64,000 nt of DNA from Acanthacorydalis orientalis (taxonomy: Eukaryota > Arthropoda > Insecta > Megaloptera > Corydalidae), in NCBI GenBank assembly GCA_034766995.1, contig CM068318.1:7723487-7787486 (forward strand), given 5' to 3'. Below are positions 49,853 through 60,850 of this stretch, piece by piece. A program made the position numbers and the translations under genes. The notes beneath the pieces were generated by a model. The model was not told the DNA's origin and did no database searches. It saw only the letters and a list, made by a program, of their open reading frames with translations. Position 1 is the stretch's first letter. The number at the start of each line of letters is the position of its first letter.

Positions 49853-50189
49853 CAATTATGCAATATACATTACAACATGTCTTTATTAGTGAAATATAAC
49901 ACTTTATTTCTGTTCAACCTAACATCACCTTAATCTATTTTAATTGTCCTAAATGTTATGAATTATATCTAGACTATTCATAAAGTAATACACATTTTGA
50001 GGAATTCTGAATCAAGGTAAAGAAATCACAGGATTTTTATAATTATTTATATATATATATATATATATAAACACAAATCGAGCCAACTGTTTAACCCTAC
50101 ATAAAAATATTAGGCTTAGATCAAACCATAAAATAAAAGATAGAATAATAGAATCATGTAATAAATGGAATATATCAGCACGAAAACGA
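48727..50189. other. Non-coding stretch with GC-richer island
   Basis: The section 49370-49640 is CpG-containing (ACGGCGGGCCCGAAGTCAAG, TTATCGCGAAACACTTTCCG) and looks like conserved non-coding DNA. TA arrays at 49140-49170, 49815-49845 and 50048-50069. No gene recognised. Confidence 0.45.
49815..49845. repeat. (TA)n microsatellite
   Basis: 31 bp of TA. Confidence 0.96.
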
Positions 50190-50430
50190 GGCTGTATACA
50201 CAAGCATAGAATGTTGAATGTTATTTCAAAAAGGCAAGATAAGATATTTGCTATGGCCTCTGTCTTTTCGAGAATTTAATGTTATAGAATATCTTTGGTG
50301 ATAATTAGTTGAGGAAATTGTGATAATCGGTACCAGTATGATGCAAAAATTGTTTTAACGCTCTTAAATTTAAAGAGCTTGAAGTAAAATTATCCACAAA
50401 CTTAATTTATTTAACGAAATTATTGTAAAC
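50190..50430 (+). pseudogene. Tc1-like transposase fossil (third catalytic motif)
   Basis: From 50221 the frame reads LFQKGKIRYLLWPLSFREFN then VIEYLW, followed by two stops and LVEEIVII. This matches the Tc1 segment with K.NKI..L.WP.QSPDLNPIENLWD, where the third catalytic residue region lies. The canonical SPDLNP has decayed to FREFNV. Downstream sequence shares about 250 bp with 46258-46421 plus 46966-47060. No terminal repeat was identified. Confidence 0.7.
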
Positions 50431-50620
50431 TCAACTGACAAATAAAAATAAATTAATTAAATAAAAAAATATTTTCAATAAAGTAATATTAATTGCAATA
50501 TTAAAATTAATTCGATGGATAATAAAATTTATTTTCAAATATGCACGCTTCTTTGAACCATCAGTCTTTTTTATTTTCCTTCCCGTTTTCAATGATTTTT
50601 TTTTAGTAAAATTTAACAGT
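50431..50620 (+). repeat. Duplicated segment, uninterrupted copy
   Basis: Matches the flanks of M1 copy 2 at 46 kb. The stretch TTAATTGCAATATTAAAATT at about 50489-50508 is the counterpart of the mariner insertion site and lacks any insert. Confidence 0.55.
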
Positions 50621-51834
50621 AGTCTTGTCTATATGCTAGCTAGTTTGTATAAACATTTATTAAAATATTATACATGCGGTATCATTTACACAAAATAGCA
50701 CGAACAATGAGCAATTGCAATATCCGTAAATAAAAATTATTGCATTTTAAAAACCAGAATATTTTGTGTTCTACGTTTGAGTCAAGTTAAATATAGTTTC
50801 CAGCAGTGTAAATATATTTATTTGTTATTAATCATTTGTTCTATTTAAATATTAATTATTTTACTCCATTCGTGTAGGAATCTGACTTAAATGCGTTAAA
50901 ATAAGTACTGTTCCTGAAGAATTATTTCTTTAGTATTTTTTTTCAAATAAAAAAATATTTTATTCATTTTTTTTAAAAAAAGCTATACGTCTAAATAGAA
51001 AAAAATGTATTCTTTATCAGTTCTGAGTATAATTATGAAATATTTCAATAACAGACATCTGCACTTAAATTAATTTCTAAACGTTCAAAGAGAATATCTC
51101 ATATATCACATCAAATAAAAATATAATCTTATTGGATATAATCTCTCTTCTACTAGAATTATACGTTTTTATATCTGTGATCCTATGTATATATTATCCT
51201 GTTTGTCTTTGTTCCTTTGTGTCAGCTAAGTGTCTGTTTTCCACTATTATTATTGGAACTATTACCATTCTAAAGTAGATGCTGAAGACTAATTTTAAAA
51301 TACATAAATTTATAATATTTAAAAACGATGTAAAGAAAATTATTTCCATATTTAATATACATTTCATTTTACATACAGTTGCTTATATTTATATGAGTAT
51401 AAATGCAAAAATATGTATATGTATAATTAATTGAATAAATATCATACGGAAATAGTATATGTGAAGTATATTCCATTAATCGGACTTTATTTGAGCATAA
51501 CGTAGATATTTTACTGTTTACTGTACACGTTTAGACGTATCTATACAAAAAAAATATATACAGTATTTATACAAATACATTAAAATAACATTCTCTCTCT
51601 CCGCTTAATATATCCGCAGATTCTGCAGCAAAATAAACAAAATTACAATTGTGCTGCAGTGCTGTATTGCGTCCAAGTGCAATCCGTAATTTACATTTTG
51701 TGATTTTGTATCACGTTTATTTTTAAAACAATACTGCCTCGTATCGTGTACATAATTTCATTTGAATAAGCAGAAAATTTTAATTATTTCTGGTAGAATA
51801 ATGTATATACAAACACATATAAATACGTAAATAT

Positions 51835-51841
<7 letters not shown>
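50621..51841. other. Non-coding stretch
   Basis: The section 51194-51290 resembles 720-805. No gene recognised. Confidence 0.5.
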
Positions 51842-51873
<32 letters not shown>

Positions 51874-51897
51874 CATATATATATATATATATATATT
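51842..51897. repeat. (TA)n microsatellite
   Basis: Two TA runs separated by TTTACA, ending four bases before a transposon end. Confidence 0.96.
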
Positions 51898-51901
51898 TGT
51901 A

Positions 51902-52342
51902 CAGGGTGGTGCAAAAAAATGAAGGGGTTTAAATAGTCAATAATTTGTTTATTTAAATAGTTTTTTCTCTTTTTCGGAATTTTATAAATGAAACTTGGAG
52001 AACGTATTATGGAAAAATACACGATAGAACAACGTACTAAAATAATTGAATTGTATTTTGAAAATCCAAAAAAAAGCCAAAAATCATTCTTCAGCTAAAA
52101 AAACAACATATAAGAAGTTCGAGCGTTATGTCCAGAAATCCTGAGAGAAATGAAATGCCTTAGAAAGAGCTCAGCTTTGTGAAACCGAAAAAGGGACATT
52201 CTTTACATGATATCATATTTCATGTATAATCAGGAAAAATTTCCCGTCCTTATACTATACTTTTGGAAATAAAAGATGAAAATATTACAAAAAAAAAATA
52301 TTAATATTTTAAACCCATTCGTTCTTTTTGTGCCCCACCCTG
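51902..52342 (+). mobile_element. Short DUF4817-type DNA element with complete ends
   Basis: This 441-bp element begins CAGGGTGGTGCAAAAAAATG and ends with the complement of CAGGGTGGGGCACAAAAAGA, with a TA on each side (51900-51901 and 52343-52344). GGGTTT follows on both inner sides. It contains only a short N-terminal frame related to DUF4817 helix-turn-helix transposases and a non-coding remainder. The catalytic domain is missing; a DDE fossil of the type usually joined to DUF4817 lies at 28896-29264. Confidence 0.82.
51988..52098 (+). pseudogene. DUF4817-like N-terminal fragment
   Basis: A 36-codon frame reads MKLGERIMEKYTIEQRTKII then ELYFENPKKSQKSFFS and a stop. The portion EKYTIEQRTKIIELYFEN matches the start of DUF4817 domains (YT.EQ...I...YFE...S...). 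It continues out of frame as degenerate text. It might still encode a very short peptide, but most likely it is a decayed transposase start. Confidence 0.6.
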
Positions 52343-54026
52343 TATATGTGTGTTGCGTAAGCATGCGTTCGCATGTATAAATATCATGAATTTTTTTAGA
52401 GAAACATTACCTGAATTATATTAATTTTTTTTAAAAAAATGAATAAAGACAGTAAATCATCTACGGTGAAAGCAAAAGCTTTAAAAATTATTAAGAGATG
52501 TACTCACTACAGTCTTAATGTACAATTTAGATTTTTTCCACACACAAAGAAATGCGTTTTTTTAAACAAAAAAAAACTTGGCGCAGATTGTAAGAGAATT
52601 AAGGGAGAGAATGTACAAAAAAGGAAGAAAAAATGTAAAAGAAAACGAAAAGTTCGCCAGTGTTAGAAGGTGGTAAGATTATACACACCCTTCCGATCAT
52701 TACCGTTGAAGACTCTTCTTTTTCACTTTTTAATTTTTTTCACTTATCTGTTTTTATAGAGTTTATATTCTACAAGCGTTTTTCGTTCTTTATTTATAAG
52801 CATCGGGCGATGGGCTGTTTTCACTGAAACGTTTATTCGAAAATCAACATTCATTTTGATGTTACATTTAGTTTCTTTGTATTTAAATGAATTGTTTATT
52901 TAAGTTATGGGAAGTATTTAAATTTTTATTTGGACAATATCAAAAGTGTGTGTTTTTTTCTGATGTTTATATCTTTTATTTATTTATCCACTTAAATAAA
53001 TAATGGAACATTTTTTATACCACCTATTCAAATAATTTTCATTACAACTAATTTTTCACCTTCCTTTTGTATGTATATTTTAAATTAATTAATATTTGAA
53101 CAATTTTTATCTATCAAAAATAACTCATTCATTCATTCTTTACAAAGAGATCGATTTAAATTATCGATATATTATCAATTCATACTTAAATTTCATGATT
53201 TTTATAAATGTAAGATAGAACTAGTATTTAAATACGAATTTAATATTAATTACAAAAAAAAATACAAAGTAAATATGTCTATTATTAAAATACATATAAC
53301 TTTTTTACTAAATCAATTTTTAAAAAGAAAATGAAAACAAATCCATTCACTTTATTATTATCTCTACAAACTTTTCAAACAGAAACATCTAATTATCAGT
53401 GAAATTTTCCATTAAATCGAAAATAATTTTATGTAGATGAAAATACAACAATTAAACACTTTTATTATGCGTAAAGAGTAGAGTGTAAATGTCAAACAAA
53501 GAACAAGATAAAGAAGTTGTACGTTCAAAAAAAGTTTGTAGTAAGTAATAATTTATTTAAAGTTACATTTAATGCGTTTCAAACAGAGTCAATATAATGT
53601 AAACGCTAAATAAATATTTTAACTGGAATTCTATTATACGAACGATAAAACTGAAACTTTACCAATGACTCGCATTAATAGAACTTTGTTTTATTTTATA
53701 TTTTTATTGGAATAGTATACGTAAATGACAAATAAAAGTTTGCTGTCTCCTGAAACAATTGTGGATTATATATAAAATGAGAGCATTATATTGGAAATTC
53801 TCAACTTTGTAAAATATAAATATACATATATTAAATTTAACAGTGCATCTCTTTTTTCAATTCAATTTGTTCTCTTGTGCCACTACTACTCTCTACTTTT
53901 ATTCAAAAGAATATGTTAGTATAATAACTATCGAAAGCCTGAAATACTGATATTACTTGGACATAAAATTAGCATAACTGTTTGAAAAAATATAAAATAA
54001 TGTTATAGATATATAATGTACAGACG

Positions 54027-54028
<2 letters not shown>
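52343..54028. other. Non-coding stretch
   Basis: A 75-codon frame at 52439-52666 is Lys/Arg-rich (it ends in KRKKKCKRKRKVRQC) and unrecognised; the low complexity suggests chance. No other features. Confidence 0.45.
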
Positions 54029-54063
<35 letters not shown>

Positions 54064-54082
54064 TTATGTATATATATATATT
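54029..54082. repeat. (TA)n microsatellite, interrupted
   Basis: About 31 bp of TA, then GTATTTATG and more TA. Confidence 0.95.
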
Positions 54083-55254
54083 CTACATATATGTATTAAT
54101 GTCTGTATTAATTACTGTATACACTGATTAACAAGAAATGTTAACAGTTAACTTTCTTTATAAACAGAAAAAAATTTTACTTTTCAAATAGGCAAGAATA
54201 ATACTTTATTAGTTAGTATAACAAAAGTTCTCAATATATATTTTTTTTAAAAAAAAATTGTAATTTTAGTTTATTTAGTAAATTTTTTTCAAAAGAAATG
54301 TTGATTCACTTGAGTGTCAGAAGAGAAATAATCTTATTGAATAGAAAAATGATTTATTCAATTAAATAATTACAATTATTAAAGTTTTCAGTTAAATTTT
54401 TATTTCTAATTGATATTTTAATGAGTAGCTGAAATCTTCTTTTATTTTCTTCATTTAATGAAGAAATGAACACGGTTAAAATTTTCATTCATTTTGTAAA
54501 TTTTGTTAGAATACTTTTAAAGTCTAGGACTTGATGCAACCGAGATATTTGTTAATAAATAGTAAGTAATAAGTATAAGTAATAAAGTGAAGTTTGAGGT
54601 ATTTTAAAATCTTTTCTTTGATTATATGATACATTAGCAAACTCGACTATTTTAATATAAATATATATTAGCTTGGTGGTTTATTTACAGAAAACTACTA
54701 TAACGATATCATAACTTGGTTAAATCCGTTCGACATATTGTACAGGGATTGCATAAATGAAAACTAATAACATTTAACATGAACTAACATCAAACATTAA
54801 ACTATCGATAACTATATTTCTCTTATACTAGTTTAATATAAGCACTGGATAATTCACACAGTAAGTTATAGAAGGTTCTAGAATTTCGTAACCTGATTTT
54901 CTGCAAGTACGATTTAAATTAATTTCTGAATATAACTAATTTTATCTTCTTTTTATCCCAAAATATCAAAATAAATTCGCTTATTATTTTGTAATTCATT
55001 CGGTTTTAGATACAAAAATTATTAAAAACATAAGCATAATTCTTGATGTTGAAAAACAAACTCGAAATTTTAATTTTGAAAAAAAAAAATAAAAATAATA
55101 TGACAAATAGTGTCTCGTCAAAGAAATGAAATATCAATTCCTTTTGAAAAATAATGGTGTGATTTTGAACAAACCATCTAAACAAATAATTATATAAAAG
55201 ATCATTTGAAAAATGATTCTATTTGAAAGAACGTATTGAAATTTATTTAATTTA

Positions 55255-55259
<5 letters not shown>
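54083..55259. other. A+T-rich non-coding stretch
   Basis: No gene or distinct repeat recognised. Confidence 0.5.

Positions 55260-55292
<33 letters not shown>
55260..55292. repeat. (TA)n microsatellite
   Basis: 33 bp of TA. Confidence 0.96.
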
Positions 55293-55295
<3 letters not shown>

Positions 55296-55364
55296 GTGTT
55301 ATTTTTAGGTACGTGAAACGGCCATCAAAAACTTAACTATAACTTTTTAGTGTTACCAAACAAG

Positions 55365-55658
55365 TCAAAAGTGTCTCAATACAATATGTTCATTGCGTAC
55401 TCTCATGTTTGTTGTAGTTGTGCGCGTTGCACACCGGATATGACGCAACGTAAGGGAATGGAATAAGTTATTCGCGGTCCGTTGAGCTTTCAACTGCACG
55501 CTTTCCGTGTTTCCGAACAAGAAATCGCCATATTTCATGTAAATATGTGTGTACAGAAGAGCGAGCATATGTACTAATATAGCAACGTAACTCACACGAC
55601 ACTCGATGCAAACGCAATGCATTAAAGTTTTTTTTTCATCTCGATGACAATATTTCAC
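55365..55658 (-). other. Unrecognised 97-codon frame in a GC-richer island
   Basis: The frame starts MKYCHRDEKKTLMHCVCIEC and ends with RVRNEHIVLRHF. It lies in one of the less A/T-rich islands (55300-55670) and is one of the longest frames in the window, but I recognise no domain. It may be an island of regulatory DNA with an accidental frame. Confidence 0.2.
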
Positions 55659-55669
55659 TATTATCGACG

Positions 55670-56243
55670 TTTATATTTTTAAAAGTACTTTGTTTTGTAT
55701 GTTACTTCGGTCGGAACACTCTTTATGCACACTTGAATTGAATTACTTTTGAAATTAATCAACTACTATATAATTGCGCATTTATTTGAATAAATCATGA
55801 TTGCAGTTATATTCATACAAGGGATTGTTATAATTTTAATAACAAATATGCACTTGAAAAATATATTTTTACATTATTAATGTTTGTTCATTTTTTGATA
55901 ATATAGGAAAATTAATAATGGACTTATACATTAAAAAAACAGTCTAATTTAACTCATTATCTACTGATTTAATTACATACATAATAAAATGGGAAAAAAT
56001 AGAAAATAAATGCAATTTTTATTATGAAAATGAATAACATTTGAAATCATACAAAATAAAGTATATTTTTTAAAGAAATATAAAATTTAGAACAGTTTTC
56101 TTATTTCATTCATAAATGATTCATATCTGTACAACGAAATAATCGAATTTAATTATAAATTCATTCTTATACAGTAACCTATTTTCAAAATAAAATTTAT
56201 TTTTATATATTTTGATGTTGACTTAATTTAAATTCTATTTTTT

Positions 56244-56245
<2 letters not shown>
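55670..56245. other. A+T-rich non-coding stretch
   Basis: No gene recognised. Confidence 0.5.

Positions 56246-56279
<34 letters not shown>
56246..56279. repeat. (TA)n microsatellite
   Basis: 34 bp of TA. Confidence 0.96.
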
Positions 56280-56283
<4 letters not shown>

Positions 56284-56439
56284 CGTATATGTTGAATTTA
56301 AATAGCTAATAAAACATTTAAGTTGGAATAAATTGATTCATATTTCAACAATTCCTAAAAATTAACCTAGATTAGTTCCAAGTAAAGAACTTATTTTAGA
56401 AACAAATTTGTCTGTGCCTTAAAATTAATTTAATATTTA

Positions 56440-56790
56440 AACTAAACACATCGAAGCGCTCGCAAATAAATCATGTTAATTAATTGAATATCAAAAATGA
56501 TTTCGCCGATTAAAATTTCGTTGTTACATCGTTTCCGTAAATAAACCATTCGAGTAAACTGAAATTCAACATTAATGTAACGTAATCTCTGCACAGTTTT
56601 ACTCGACTTGTGCCTGTAATGTCGGAAGCTTAAAACTTGATGAGCTTAACAAAGAAAATAAATGCATGCAGAAGCTAGTTATGTTGTACCGAGTAACGTC
56701 TAGATTATTTCCTTAAACAAGCGAATTGATTGAACGTGATACAAAGTAAAGTGTTGTTTTGCTCTCATCGAGTTTGAAACGGATGCTTAT
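56440..56790. other. GC-richer, possibly conserved non-coding segment
   Basis: Balanced sequence with homeodomain-type words (TTAATTAATTGAATATC) and CpG (GATTTCGCCGATTAAAATTT). No frame. It may be an enhancer-like island. Confidence 0.3.
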
Positions 56791-57014
56791 CATATTTAAA
56801 CCATCTGAAAACATTGCAGAATAAGGTGGATGAAATTGTATAATATTAAAGATAAATAAACACAAAAGTAAACTTTAGAAGAATAAAAATGATAGAATTA
56901 ACGAACATCTTATTCATATTTCGGTTTCATGTTTAGTTCACTACTGATAATTTTTAAAACTAAATGGAACGTAAGTTGAGAATATATAATTAACATCAAG
57001 ATAATTAACATCAG

Positions 57015-57347
57015 TTAAAATAACCTGACAGAAGAAATATATGTTTTAAGAATTAAGGTAAGATTATACAGTAATAAATTTTTTTCTGTTTCAGTTTGTA
57101 TATAGTGAGTAACCAAATTTATAAAAACAATTTTATAAATAATAACAACGAGTTCAAATACAAAAACAACTCTAAATATCAGATTTCTTGAAAGTGTACA
57201 AGAAAACCTACACGTACATAACTTGTACGGTCCTGAAGAAAATTGTAACTCGTAGCGTTTATAAGTATTACAACATGGTACTATTATGTTTGAGCGGTTT
57301 TTATAGGATCGCAGTGAAGAACAACCCACTCTTATACTGTAACTCAC
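57015..57347 (-). other. Longest frame in the window (110 codons), unrecognised
   Basis: It starts MSYSIRVGCSSLRSYKNRSN and ends in a hydrophobic, Ile/Leu-rich tail. I recognise no domain. It begins exactly at a consensus splice donor (GTGAGT) of the adjacent upstream candidate exon, so in that model this sequence would be intron rather than protein. Probably chance. Confidence 0.15.
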
Positions 57348-57441
57348 CCGTTTTATAGATCATACGATCTTGCATCTCCTTCTGTCGCCCAACACGATAC
57401 GATATTAAAGACATTCGCGAAAGCAGTAAATGTTTTGGTGT
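57348..57441 (-). other. Candidate 94-bp exon with donor and acceptor (minus strand)
   Basis: On the minus strand an AG acceptor (CTTTAG|ACACC) at 57442-57443 is followed by an open frame THAT reads TPKHLLLSRMSLISYRVGRQ then KEMQDRMIYKTG and meets a perfect donor CGG|GTGAGT at 57342-57347. The peptide is highly charged and unlike surrounding A/T-derived frames. The acceptor lacks a strong pyrimidine tract, and no family is recognised. An internal ATG could serve as a start. Confidence 0.25.
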
Positions 57442-58739
57442 CTAAAGATTTTGATTAAAATTTTGATTTAGATACAAGCGCACACAGGAAGTAAACGATA
57501 TAACTTATAAAAGGGCAACAAACCAGGAAAACAAATTTCGTTTATTGTACAAAATTCGTCGGTTTTTAGCAGACAGACTGACTATAAAGAAAGGGGTGGT
57601 TGAAAAACTGCATTTTAAAATTGTTTAGGTCTTTTACTTATTTTATTGATATTAGTATGCATTTTTTAAATATTTATTTATTTCTATTTTGTATATATTT
57701 TAATGTATATTCTAATGAATATATGTTAGAATATTGTATAATATAATCATTTTATATGAAAACATTCTTTAAAAACCAAAATTAAGTTATATTAATATAT
57801 ATTTTGAATAAATGAAAAGTTATTCCTGAAGGACTGAATTTACAGTATGCAATAATTTTTATTTCAATTATATATATATATATATATATATGAATGGTAA
57901 TATTATATTTGTGAAAATAATATAAACATCAATCAAGTATTTTGAAAAATGATAAACATTTTTTAAAATATTATTTAAACAAACTTTTCTATAAGTATTG
58001 TTTTTTAAATAACAATTATATGTATAATAACATATTTTTAGGGGTTCTTTTCAAAAAATAAAGTACAAATTGCTTTAATCTAAGAACATGTCCTGGTTTG
58101 CAGAGGATATTAAAACGATTATTAAAATATCTAACGAATTTAAAGGGAGAAGAGTTTTTAAAAAGTATCAACATGTGTCCAGATTTTTACTAAAATTAAA
58201 TAATAATATTGTACTAGTATACAGTGAATATTAATCCTAAAAATTGAATTTTAAACTGAAAAAGCAAAATTTTCATTATACATTTTCAGAATAGATTGAA
58301 CGAAGAGAGCACAAATCTATAGACTCTAAAGAATCATAAACTAGATTAAAATACTTGGAAATACGATATTCTTTATTTCTTTGCTTATTATTTGTGATTA
58401 AAGGTAATTTTTTTGAAAACAATTATTCGAAAGTTAGATTCGATTAAAATATAATTATTTGAATCATTTCTTTTAACTGACTATTAATCTGAAATATTAC
58501 TTAAATATTTAAAAAATCTATATAAATGTATACTGTAGAAAATATATTTTTCAAATAAGAATTCATTCGAATAAATCGATTCGAACATTTTTCTGATTAT
58601 GATTATTTGTATACCTGCTAGTTTAATAAAAGGAAATGTCGTTAATGTTTTCAAGATACTTTATTTTATTAACCCTGTACACAGGGTTAATAAACCAAGA
58701 TCATTTACTTTTAATATAATGACATATATTAGAGAAAAA
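57442..58739. other. A+T-rich non-coding stretch
   Basis: Contains a TA run at 57869-57891 and a perfect palindrome at 58665-58694. No gene recognised. Confidence 0.5.
58665..58694. repeat. Perfect 14-bp inverted repeat
   Basis: TTTATTAACCCTGT and its exact complement are separated by only AC. It may be a cruciform or two abutting transposon ends (ACCCTG|TA and ACAGGGT resemble superfamily termini). Confidence 0.8.
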
Positions 58740-58756
58740 AATATATATATATATAC

Positions 58757-58795
<39 letters not shown>
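58740..58795. repeat. (TA)n microsatellite
   Basis: TA array with CATATG in the middle. Confidence 0.96.
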
Positions 58796-58801
<6 letters not shown>

Positions 58802-59640
58802 TTATCTACAAGCTTGTAAATCAGAGATGTACATTTATAAATTAAAGTTTAGAATATATGCCTGTAGCAATACAGAATTGAATCTTCTTAGTCGAATGTA
58901 AAGCTTGTAGGACAAGAGAATATTCCTCATTAAATAATCCTTTATTATATCAATTAAATCTATTATTACTTTTTATCAAAAGTGTACAATTGCAAAATAT
59001 CATAAATTATTGAGTAGAGGTTTTCATATACTAAAAATTTATTTTCATTTTTTATTTCTAATACACTTATTTTAAATATTAGCATCTTATGTCATATAAT
59101 TTTTAATTTAGAATTCAGTTGATACCAAAATTGATTTCAAATTGAATTTGCTGGTGTGAATAGATTAGTTTCTATGCATAATTCGATGAAATGTTTTAGT
59201 ATAAAGAAATTAAATAAATTTTAGCAATTAAAATTATTATTTTATATAACTATGAGACATTAGACTTGAATTTCTACAAACATGGCATTAATCTTATTAA
59301 ATATGTATTTTATTATATATAAGTTACATATGAAGTATATTGAGTATAATAATCATTAAGTTGGAAAAAATACGGAAATTTTATTGAAAACAAACAATAT
59401 TTTTACAGATAAACTAACTTAATATGATTGCAAAATCTAAATCAATACTACAACTTAAAGAAAAACATCCCAAACCAAGAAAAATAAAAATATCATACTT
59501 TTTCTCGAAGAAAACTTATTTCACTTTTCAATAAATCCTGCTATATGCATTAATGCTGGTAAACCGTTAATATCTTATTTGTCAATAAGACAAGATACTA
59601 AATATTCAATGAAAATAAAAATCCTTAAAAGTGATTAAAT
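58796..59640. other. A+T-rich non-coding stretch
   Basis: No gene recognised. Confidence 0.5.
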
Positions 59641-59644
59641 TTTC

Positions 59645-59835
59645 AATGAAATTTTTGATAAATGATCTCTTAGTTATCATACAAACTATTCAATATTTTT
59701 CTGATCAAGTTTTCAGTAACTAATTGTTGCTTATATTAATTTATATAACGATTCCACTACGTTCAAGGTTCTGAGAGATAAAAATTGTGGATAGTGAAAA
59801 ATCATTTATGAAAAATAATGTGTCCACAGTTCCAA
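59645..59835 (+). mobile_element. CAGT-ended palindromic MITE, copy 7 (badly decayed)
   Basis: Family words are recognisable: ACTATTCAATATTTTTCTGA, TAATTGTTGCTTATATTAAT, AAGGTTCTGAGAGATAAAAA and AAATCATTTATGAAAAATAA. Ends are not resolved. Confidence 0.4.
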
Positions 59836-60150
59836 AATGTGCTATCGTAGATAAAACTGAGAGTTTTTGTTACAATTTTGTTATATTTGAACTAAAATGT
59901 TTTATCCGTAAATTTAATGAAGTAAATTTTTACAAATTAGTTAATTAAAATGCTACCAAAAGTTGTCTATTTATCTAGAGAAACTAATTAAAATCACGAT
60001 TTTTGTATTTATTCTGATAGTTTACGTTCTAGTTTCTAATTAACTAACTGAAACTGTTTAATTATTTTTTCTGTTTCCAATTACTACAAATATTTTTTTC
60101 TCTTGTATTAATGAATGTGTCTCTACAACTAAACCTTTCTAAAGACTGTT
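59836..60150. other. A+T-rich non-coding stretch
   Basis: No gene recognised. Confidence 0.5.
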
Positions 60151-60229
60151 TTTTTTCGTATACAGACGTACACATTCGTAATTTATATATACACTTACTA
60201 ATACATTTATACATACATAGACAAAAACC

Positions 60230-60850
60230 AAAGAAGAAGAGTAATCAACGAGCAAGTCATCCGAAGCTCATCCACATGTAGGACTGTGCCCCTTCGCCGC
60301 GCAACGATTTACCCATGGTGAAATGTAACGGTACGCTTGCTTGCGCTTCGTTAAACGAACGCACACATACAGACACCCACCCACACACACACACACACAT
60401 ACAAATAGTTTAGTTGGGGGCGGCGAGGGGAACAGCTGCGGCGGCGGTCGTTCGTTCAACGGCGACGCCAGCGGCGTTATCCTGCAGCAACAGTGCTGCC
60501 ATCACGGCAAATATGCGACATAAATTCTTGTGTATGCGGTATTAAGGGGGTTTGCGGATAGCGGGGACCGACGTAACCGCCCATACATAAATACACATAA
60601 AAACGAGAAATATCCAAATTTCTCGGGGATTTATTCACGTTTTTGGTTCGCTCCGCGGCGCGCATGAATCACTATTTTATTCAAAATGATCCCGTTTCAA
60701 TTTTTAAATCACCGCATATCCTGAAATTTTCAGTTGCTTTCAGGTCGTTGCGTTCGCTCGTTGCTTATGATGGGCTGCGCGGCGATGATTTTTGCTTGAA
60801 TTATTTGAACGCGTCGAATCCATGTTTATGGTCAGAACGTTCCGAGTGAA
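60230..60850. other. Largest GC-richer CpG island in the window
   Basis: GC-rich sequence with CpG, a CA run (60378-60399) and purine/GGC-rich text (GCTGCGGCGGCGGTCGTTCG at 60434-60453). Overlapping frames of 60-68 codons occur on both strands (plus 60341-60523, 60643-60849; minus 60268-60459, 60477-60665), none recognisable. It is the best candidate in the window for a promoter or 5' exon of an unseen gene, alongside 16800-17180. Confidence 0.4.

Noticed and set aside
52439..52666. Highly basic 75-codon frame considered as a possible ribosomal or nucleolar peptide
   Set aside because: Low-complexity A-rich sequence giving Lys/Arg runs; no family pattern.
60230..60850. Several 60-68-codon frames considered as a gene
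   Set aside because: They overlap on both strands, include CA-repeat translation, and match no domain; kept only as an island.
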